NCBI RefSeq assembly: GCF_014654785.1
Contig: NZ_BNBD01000010.1
Span: 124,001-188,000, forward strand
Source of the DNA: Streptomyces mashuensis
GTDB taxonomy: Bacteria; Actinomycetota; Actinomycetes; Streptomycetales; Streptomycetaceae
Direction: 5' to 3'
DNA length: 64,000 nucleotides
Part shown: piece after piece, positions 58,738 through 64,000 of the stretch
Numbering within the stretch: the stretch's first letter is position 1
Layout: every line of letters starts with the position of its first letter
Made by a program: the position numbers and the translations under genes
The notes under the pieces: model-generated
Told to the model about the DNA's origin: nothing
Databases searched by the model: none
The model's input: the letters and a program-made list of their open reading frames with translations, nothing else

Positions 58738-59952
58738 ATGACCTGCCCCGCCCGCCGGCCGGGCGCCACCGTGCACGACTGGCCGGTGGAGCACCTGCCC
58801 GCCCTGCGGTTCGACCCGCTGCTGCACCGCCTGCTGCGCGAGGAACCCCTCGCCCGCATCCGGATGCGCTTCGGCGAGGGCCACGCCTGGCTCGCCACAC
58901 GCTACGAGGACGTCAAGGAGGTCGCCGCCGACCCGCGGCTGAGCCGCGCCCTGACGGTCGACCGGCCCGTCACCAGCATGACCCCGCACGTGGTGGCCCC
59001 CGCCGGCGGCATCGGCCGCACCGACCCGCCCGACCACACGCGGCTGCGCCGCCTGGTCGCCCTCACCTTCGGCCGCAAACGGGTGGCCGCGCTCCGCCCC
59101 CGGGCCCAGGAGCTCGCCGACGCCATGGCGTCGGGCATGACCGCCCAGGGCCCGCCCGCCGACCTGGCCGAGTGCTTCACCGGCCCGCTGCCGGCCCAGC
59201 TCATCGGCGAACTGCTCGGCGTACCGCCCGACGACCTCCCCCTGATGCAGCGCTGGCGCTCCGTCATCCTCTCCAGCAACCACTCGCAGGAGGAGAGCGA
59301 CGCGGTCAAGGGCGAGATCGCCCGCTACTTCCGCGAGCTGGCCCGGCACCGTGCCGAGCACCCCGCCGACGACCTCTACAGCGCCCTCGTGACCGCCCAC
59401 GGCGAGGGCGGCCTCAGCCTGCAGGAGCTGGTCTCGCTGGCCGTGATGCTGGTGCTCAACGGCATGGACGCGGTGCGCAACCAGGTCTCCAACATGGTGT
59501 ACGCGCTGCTCACGCACCCCGGTCTCGCGGACCGGCTGCGGGCGGAGCCCGGGCTGCTGCCGCGGGCGGTGGAGGAGCTGCTGCGCTGGATCCCGCACCG
59601 CAACGGCGTGGGCCTGCCCCGCATCGCCACCGAGGACCTCGCGGTGGGCGACGTGGAGATCCGGGCCGGGGAGGCCGTCTACGTCTCGTACCTGGCCGCC
59701 AACCGCGACCCCGGCGTCTTCACCGGCCCCGACCGGCTCGACCTGGACCGGGACGAGGCGCCCAACCTCTCCTTCGGGCACGGTCCGCACTACTGCGTGG
59801 GCGCGCTGCTGACCCGCATGGAGGCGGAGGTGATGCTCGGCACGCTGCTCGGCCGGTTCCCCCGGCTGCGGCTCGCGGTGCCCGAGGCGGAGATGCGCTG
59901 GCGGCGCGGCTCGATCAACCGCGGCCCGGAATCCCTGCCCGTCACGTGGTGA
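58738..59952 (+). CDS. Cytochrome P450
   Basis: 404 residues. Visible motifs: ExxR at E280-R283 (EELLRWIP), the haem-binding loop FGHGPHYCVG with ligand Cys353, and the B-C region GRTDPPDHTRLRRL. The I-helix normally reads A-G-x-D/E-T-T; here it is NGMDAV (241-246), so the conserved Thr pair is replaced by Ala-Val while the acidic D244 remains. ATG after GAGGGAG. No ferredoxin or reductase gene is adjacent, and no biosynthetic cluster is seen. Likely an oxidase of a small molecule; substrate unknown. Confidence 0.92.
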   Translation: MTCPARRPGATVHDWPVEHLPALRFDPLLHRLLREEPLARIRMRFGEGHAWLATRYEDVKEVAADPRLSRALTVDRPVTSMTPHVVAPAGGIGRTDPPDHTRLRRLVALTFGRKRVAALRPRAQELADAMASGMTAQGPPADLAECFTGPLPAQLIGELLGVPPDDLPLMQRWRSVILSSNHSQEESDAVKGEIARYFRELARHRAEHPADDLYSALVTAHGEGGLSLQELVSLAVMLVLNGMDAVRNQVSNMVYALLTHPGLADRLRAEPGLLPRAVEELLRWIPHRNGVGLPRIATEDLAVGDVEIRAGEAVYVSYLAANRDPGVFTGPDRLDLDRDEAPNLSFGHGPHYCVGALLTRMEAEVMLGTLLGRFPRLRLAVPEAEMRWRRGSINRGPESLPVTW

Positions 59953-60018
59953 ACTGCCCCTGAACAAGAGGGGAAGCGGCTTTCGTGTCGGATGTCCCGC
60001 GGTCTCGTTGGACACGGC

Positions 60019-60360
60019 ATGAAGAACTCTCTGACGCGCGTCGCCGCCTCGTCGCTCCTGCTCGCCACCGGCGGTCTGGCCCTGGCCGCCGGCACCGCCC
60101 AGGCGGAGGGGGCCGCGGCACCGGCCGCGCAGCAGCCCGCGCAGCAGCCCGCCGAGCGGCCCGGCGGCGCGCTCACCGACCGGGTCACCGGACTCGCCTC
60201 GGCGCGGTCCCTGCCCGTGGACGAGCTCGGCAGAACCGCGGCCTACGTCCGGGACGAGATCCCGCACGAGGCCCGGGGCGAGTTCTCCGTACGAGCCCCC
60301 CTCGCCGAGGAACTGACCGCGCCCGACACCGCACCCGACGCCGCACCGGACACCGAGTGA
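60019..60360 (+). CDS. Small secreted protein
   Basis: 113 residues: an N-terminal signal (basic MKNSLTRV then a hydrophobic core ending AQAEG), a Gln/Ala/Pro-rich linker with a repeated QQPA motif, and a short helical end. No Cys and no recognised domain. I chose ATG 60019 because it begins the signal peptide; the earlier ATG at 59992 would give an unusual N-terminus. A hairpin follows at 60386. Confidence 0.68.
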   Translation: MKNSLTRVAASSLLLATGGLALAAGTAQAEGAAAPAAQQPAQQPAERPGGALTDRVTGLASARSLPVDELGRTAAYVRDEIPHEARGEFSVRAPLAEELTAPDTAPDAAPDTE

Positions 60361-60385
60361 CCCGGCGCGTGGGGTGAAGATCACA

Positions 60386-60413
60386 GCCCCGGCCGGAAAC
60401 CGCCGGCCGGGGC
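60386..60413. terminator. Hairpin after small secreted protein
   Basis: Perfect 11-base arms GCCCCGGCCGG and CCGGCCGGGGC with a 6-base loop, 26 bases after the stop at 60360. Confidence 0.65.
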
Positions 60414-60431
60414 GCTGAGTACGGTGGGCGG

Positions 60432-61196
60432 GTGCGGACGAAGCAGACCCTGTTCCCGAATCTCGCGGCCCTGCGGCGCCGCACCGCCTCCCGGCTCGTG
60501 CACCGGGCGGCGCGCTGGGTGCGCGAGACCGGCGCGGTCTCGGCCGAGTGCCCGGGCCCGTACCGCTTCCGGCGCATCGGCACCGGCACCCGGCTCGCCT
60601 TCCCCCAGGGCACCATCTTCGGCGAACCCTGGATCGAGCTGGGCGACCACTGCATCATCGGCCGGGACGTCACCCTGACCGCCGGCATGATGCCGGGCCT
60701 CGACCTGGGCCGCGACCCCGTCGTGACCCTGGGCAACGGCGTCGTCCTGGGCCGCGGCAGCCACATCGTCGCCGACGTGCGCCTGACGGTCGGCGACGAC
60801 TGCTACTTCGGGCCCGGCGTCTACCTCACCACCACGAACCACAGCTACGACGACCCCGACACGCCCATAGGCAAGCAGTGGCCGCGCAGCCAACCGGTCG
60901 AGATCGGCCCCGGCAGCTGGATCGGCACCGGCGCGGTGATCCTGCCCGGCGCCCGCCTGGGCCGCAACGTGGTGGTGGCCGCCGGGTCCGTGGTCCGCGG
61001 CGAGGTGCCCGACCACACGGTCGTCGCCGGCGCCCCGGCCCGCCCGGTCCGCTCCTGGGACCCGGACCGCGGCTGGCAGCCGCCCCTGCGCACCCCGCCC
61101 CCGGTGCCGGTGCCCGAGGGCGTGACGGCCCGTGACCTGGCCTACCTGGCGACGCTGGACACCGCCCCGGCCCCGGAGGAGGGAAAGACCCCCTAG
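60432..61196 (+). CDS. Left-handed beta-helix acyltransferase (acetyltransferase family)
   Basis: 254 residues. Hexapeptide-repeat segments (IELGDHCIIGRDVTLT; VTLGNGVVLGRGSHIVADVRLTVGDDCYFGPGVYLTT; VEIGPGSWIGTGAVILPGARLGRNVVVAAGSVV) form a left-handed beta-helix; the catalytic His is expected in TTNHSYDDPD. Similar enzymes acylate sugars or lipids in the envelope. GTG start close after the hairpin. A CCCCCTAGGGGG palindrome spans its stop codon. Confidence 0.85.
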   Translation: MRTKQTLFPNLAALRRRTASRLVHRAARWVRETGAVSAECPGPYRFRRIGTGTRLAFPQGTIFGEPWIELGDHCIIGRDVTLTAGMMPGLDLGRDPVVTLGNGVVLGRGSHIVADVRLTVGDDCYFGPGVYLTTTNHSYDDPDTPIGKQWPRSQPVEIGPGSWIGTGAVILPGARLGRNVVVAAGSVVRGEVPDHTVVAGAPARPVRSWDPDRGWQPPLRTPPPVPVPEGVTARDLAYLATLDTAPAPEEGKTP

Positions 61197-61220
61197 GGGG
61201 CTGCCCCTGGGGGCTGACGC

Positions 61221-61676
61221 CTAGCCCACCGCGCGCTTCACGAGCGCGGCGATCCGCTCCTCCACCTCGGGCGTCACCTCGGTCAGGGCGAAAGCGGCCG
61301 GCCACATCGGGCCGTCGTCCAGCCGCGCCTGGTCGCTGAAACCGAGCGTCGCGTAGCGCGCCTTGAACTTCCCGGCGCTCTGGAAGAAGCAGACGACCTT
61401 CCCGTCCAGCGCGTACGCCGGCATCCCGTACCAGAGCTTCGGCGCGAGGGCGGGGGCACTGGCCGTGACCACGGCGTGGACGCGCTCGGCCATCACCCGG
61501 TCCGCGTCCTGCATCTCGGCGATCTTCGCCAGCACGTCGCGCTCCGCCTCCGCCGCCTTGTCGGCCCGCGACATGCGCCGCGCCGCCTTCTTCACCTCAT
61601 GCGCGTGATCCTTCATCGCGGCCCGCTCCTCGGCCGTGAACCCCTCGTACGTGCCGCCGTTGTCCGTGCTGCTCAT
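61221..61676 (-). CDS. DUF1801/iron-chaperone-like protein
   Basis: 151 residues. APKLWYGMPAYALDGKVVCFFQSAGKFKARYATLGF (core: LWYGMPAYALDGKVVCFFQ) is the typical strand region of DUF1801 (YdhG/YobT-like) proteins. The N-terminal half is a charged helix (KDHAHEVKKAARRMSRADKAAEAERDVL). A frataxin-like or DNA-associated role has been proposed for some members; not settled. Upstream 105 bases to the ABC permease have no other gene. Confidence 0.82.
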   Translation of the reverse strand: MSSTDNGGTYEGFTAEERAAMKDHAHEVKKAARRMSRADKAAEAERDVLAKIAEMQDADRVMAERVHAVVTASAPALAPKLWYGMPAYALDGKVVCFFQSAGKFKARYATLGFSDQARLDDGPMWPAAFALTEVTPEVEERIAALVKRAVG

Positions 61677-61781
61677 GGCAGGTCCCCCTGTGGATCCCGT
61701 TGCAGATATCGCTGTCCGTAACCGTGGAAGGGACCTTATCCCGCACCCCTGACAACGCCCCCGGCGCCGGGCCGGGGCCTC

Positions 61782-63386
61782 TCACCCCGACACGTCGCGG
61801 CGCCGCAGCGCCGCCAGCCCCACGACCGTGAGCAGGACCGCCGGCACCGACAGCCAGACGAACGGCGCCGCCGTGACCTCCGCCCCCGGCAGCTTGGGCA
61901 GGTGCCCGAACGGCGAGAGGTCCAGCACCGCCTGCGGCAGCTTCAGCGCCGGGCCCAGCCAGCCCAGCGCCAGGCAGGCGCCCGCCACCGCCCACGCCGC
62001 CGCCGCGGCCCGCGGCAGCGCGCCGGCCAGCAGCACCGCCACCGCCGTCAGCACCCACACCGCCGGCAGCTGGGCGAGGGCCGCCCCCGTCAGCGGCCCG
62101 AGCCGTGCGCCCACGTCACCGGCCTGGGCCCCGTATCCCAGGGCCATCGCCAGGCCGCCGACGAGCAGCAGCAGCGCCGCGCCCAGGAAGGCGAGCAGCA
62201 GATGCCCGGCGGCCCACCGCAGCCGGCTCACCGCGCCGGCCAGCACGGATTCGGCACGGCCGGCCGTCTCCTCGGCCCGCAGCCGGAGCACGCTGCCGAC
62301 GCCGTACAGCGCGGCCACCATGCCCAGCAGGCCCGTCATCGCCGCCAGCAGCGCATTCGTCAGCCCCTGCCGGCCACCCATCCGCTCGACGATCTCGCGG
62401 GTGCCCGGGTTGTCGCCGACCAGGTCGGCGGCGCCGTCGGCGAGCGCCCCGAAGAGCGCACCGGCCACGGCGAAGCCGCACAGCCAGGCCAGGAGCGTGC
62501 CGCGCTGGAGCCGCCAGGCCAGGCCGTGGGCCCCGCCCAGCGTCCGTGGGGCCGCCGCCCGGCCGGGCCGCGCCGCCACCAGGCTCGCTCCCGTGTCCCG
62601 CCACCCCGTCAGGACGTAGGCGGCGCCGGCCCCCACCGCGGCCGTACCGGCCGGCAGGAGCACCACCCACCACCGGTCACCGGCGAACGCCCGGACCTGC
62701 TCGGCCCAGCCCAGGGGAGAGGCCCACAGCAGCGGAGAACGGCCTCCCTCCGCGCCCGCGTCGCCCGCCGCGCGCAGCAGGTACGCCAGCCCCAGCACGG
62801 CACCGGCCGCACCGCGCGCCGCCCGCGCGCTCTCGGTCAGCTGGGCCGTCACGGCCGCGACGCCCGCGAAGAACAGGCCCGTGGCGCCGAGCGCCAGGCC
62901 CAGGGCGAGGGCCCCGCCGCCGGGCAGCCCGGCGCCCGCCAGGCCCGCCGCCGCCAGCAGGGCGACGGCGGCGTCGGCCACGACCGCGGCCAGCAGCGCC
63001 GCGGTCAGCGGGGCCCGGCGTCCCACCACACCTGCGGAGAGCAGCTCCTGACGCCCCGTCTCCTCCTCCTCTCGGGTGTGCCGCACCACCACGACCATGC
63101 TCATGACGGCGGCGAGCACTCCGCCGATCACCACGATGCGCCACGCCACCAGCCCGCCGGGCGTGTCGCCGAACACCGGCCCGTACAGGGCCCGGACGGA
63201 GGCGTTCGCCCCCGCCGACCGGGCCACGTCCGCCCGGGACGCCGCCGTGTCGTACAGCGTCCGGAAGGCGTTGGCGGTGGCCGTGACGGTGAGCACGGTC
63301 ACCAGCACCCAGCCGGGCAGCAGCACCCGGTCGCGGCGCAGCGCCAGCCGCAGCAGCGTCCCCGTGCCCGTCAGTCCGGTGCTCAT
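61782..63386 (-). CDS. ABC exporter permease (tetronasin-type)
   Basis: 534 residues with about twelve membrane segments in two six-helix halves, a common layout of Streptomyces drug-exporter permeases. Charged loops include RHTREEEETGRQELLSAGVVGRRAP and RLRAEETAGRAESVLAGAVSRLRW (both halves share the EET..R..E....V.R pattern). It works with the ATPase encoded just upstream; its ATG overlaps that stop (ATGA). Substrate unknown. Confidence 0.9.
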   Translation of the reverse strand: MSTGLTGTGTLLRLALRRDRVLLPGWVLVTVLTVTATANAFRTLYDTAASRADVARSAGANASVRALYGPVFGDTPGGLVAWRIVVIGGVLAAVMSMVVVVRHTREEEETGRQELLSAGVVGRRAPLTAALLAAVVADAAVALLAAAGLAGAGLPGGGALALGLALGATGLFFAGVAAVTAQLTESARAARGAAGAVLGLAYLLRAAGDAGAEGGRSPLLWASPLGWAEQVRAFAGDRWWVVLLPAGTAAVGAGAAYVLTGWRDTGASLVAARPGRAAAPRTLGGAHGLAWRLQRGTLLAWLCGFAVAGALFGALADGAADLVGDNPGTREIVERMGGRQGLTNALLAAMTGLLGMVAALYGVGSVLRLRAEETAGRAESVLAGAVSRLRWAAGHLLLAFLGAALLLLVGGLAMALGYGAQAGDVGARLGPLTGAALAQLPAVWVLTAVAVLLAGALPRAAAAAWAVAGACLALGWLGPALKLPQAVLDLSPFGHLPKLPGAEVTAAPFVWLSVPAVLLTVVGLAALRRRDVSG

Positions 63387-64000
63387 CGCGCCACCGCCTC
63401 CCCGGCGGCCGCCGGCTCGTCCCGGTAGTGGCGCAGGAACAGCTCCTCCAGCGTCGGCGGGCTGCTGGTCAGGCCGCGCACCCCGCACGCGGCCAGGTGC
63501 CGTACGACGGCGTCGAGCGCGTCGGAGTCCGCCTGCAACCGGACGTGGTGGCCGCCGCCGGGCAGCGCCCGCACCACCAGGTCGTGCACGGCCGGCAGCC
63601 CGGCCAGCCCGTCGGGTGCGGAGGCCAGGTCGGCGGCGACCGACGTCCGGGTGAGGTGGCGCAGCTCGGCGAGCGTGCCGGACTCCACCGTGACGCCCTT
63701 GCGGACGATGCTGACCCGGTCGCACAGCGCCTCGACCTCGCCCAGCACGTGGCTGGAGAGCAGGACGGTGCGGCCGCGGGCGCGCTCCTCGGCGACGCAG
63801 GCGCGGAACGTCTCCTCCATCAGCGGGTCCAGGCCGGAGGTCGGCTCGTCCAGGACGAGCAGCTCGGCGTCGGAGGCGAAGGCCGCGACGAGGGCGACCT
63901 TCTGCCGGTTGCCCTTGGAGTACGTGCGCCCCTTGCGGGTGGGGTCCAGCTCGAAGCGTTCCAGCAGCTCCGCGCGGCGCCGCGGCCGGGCACCGCCGCG
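63383..64000 (-). CDS. ABC transporter ATP-binding protein (5' part beyond the window)
   Basis: Frame open to the right edge; 206 codons are present. The signature YSKGNRQKVALVAAF and Walker B LLVLDEPTSGLDP are visible, followed by an H-loop (LLSSHVLGEVEALCDRV) and a C-terminal regulatory part ending EELFLRHYRDEP. Walker A lies beyond the window. Pairs with the permease downstream. Confidence 0.92.
   Translation of the reverse strand, partial: RGGARPRRRAELLERFELDPTRKGRTYSKGNRQKVALVAAFASDAELLVLDEPTSGLDPLMEETFRACVAEERARGRTVLLSSHVLGEVEALCDRVSIVRKGVTVESGTLAELRHLTRTSVAADLASAPDGLAGLPAVHDLVVRALPGGGHHVRLQADSDALDAVVRHLAACGVRGLTSSPPTLEELFLRHYRDEPAAAGEAVAR

Noticed and set aside
1..64000. Mobile elements, CRISPR or prophage
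   Set aside because: No transposase, integrase, recombinase, phage structural gene or spaced repeats were seen.

Overview
The window is very GC-rich, densely packed actinomycete DNA. GC-biased third codon positions, frequent GTG starts, ATGA/GTGA gene overlaps, GC-only hairpin terminators and the gene families present (WS/DGAT, DUF998, TIGR03086, roadblock/LC7, SpoIIE phosphatase, FHA-ABC with a Ser/Thr kinase, choice-of-anchor A) all point to Streptomyces or a close relative. I support 66 protein genes, two of them cut by the window edges. I see no tRNA, rRNA, CRISPR array, insertion sequence or prophage block, and no gene-free stretch over 300 bases. Tracts over 190 bases without a gene lie at 46541-46835, 8892-9181, 34856-35067, 55751-55960, 58531-58737, 22159-22362 and 57181-57378.

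Layout. 1-2463: NarL-type two-component pair. 2460-7742: minus-strand oxidoreductases (2OG-Fe(II) oxygenase, Tat-exported GMC oxidase, SDR, FAD protein). 7881-16672: epimerase-like protein, secreted peptidase, SpoIIE phosphatase, GlxA-type regulator, B3/4 protein, two secreted proteins, S4 protein and gamma-glutamylcyclotransferase. 16735-20770: tight operon of an FHA-FHA-ABC transporter, an unknown 208-residue protein and a soluble Ser/Thr kinase, resembling mycobacterial Rv1747/PknF. 20785-25891: streptophobe-like membrane protein, membrane-anchored secreted-domain protein, DUF998 protein, SDR and TIGR03086 protein. 25882-34855: WS/DGAT acyltransferase, NUDIX and PfpI proteins, then a minus-strand operon of a ThDP pyruvate-oxidase-like enzyme, a membrane protein, a gluconate-dehydrogenase-subunit-3-like protein, a soluble GMC oxidoreductase, an enolase-superfamily enzyme and a His-rich membrane protein.

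35068-38822: compact Mrp/Mbh-type cation/proton antiporter operon. 38904-43707: small unknown protein, L,D-transpeptidase, zinc alcohol dehydrogenase, universal stress protein and exported erythromycin-esterase-family protein. 43712-46540: stand-alone ribosomal protein L25 and a four-gene roadblock/PatA-like operon. 46836-51478: DUF418 membrane protein, threonine catabolism genes (tdh, kbl) and a divergent LysR regulator with a perfect palindromic site between them. 51615-61676: monooxygenase-fold protein, second L,D-transpeptidase, choice-of-anchor A/SpaA surface protein, questin-oxidase-like enzyme, second GlxA-type regulator, an IscX-like protein, baeRF-type protein, cytochrome P450, small secreted protein, acyltransferase and DUF1801-like protein. 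61782-64000: two-gene ABC exporter, cut at the right edge.

Most genes are house-keeping-accessory, stress or envelope functions rather than one dedicated pathway. The most system-like units are the FHA-ABC/kinase operon, the GMC/enolase/ThDP operon, the compact Mrp operon and the roadblock operon. Three divergently transcribed regulators each have a perfect inverted repeat next to them, which suggests autoregulated switches.
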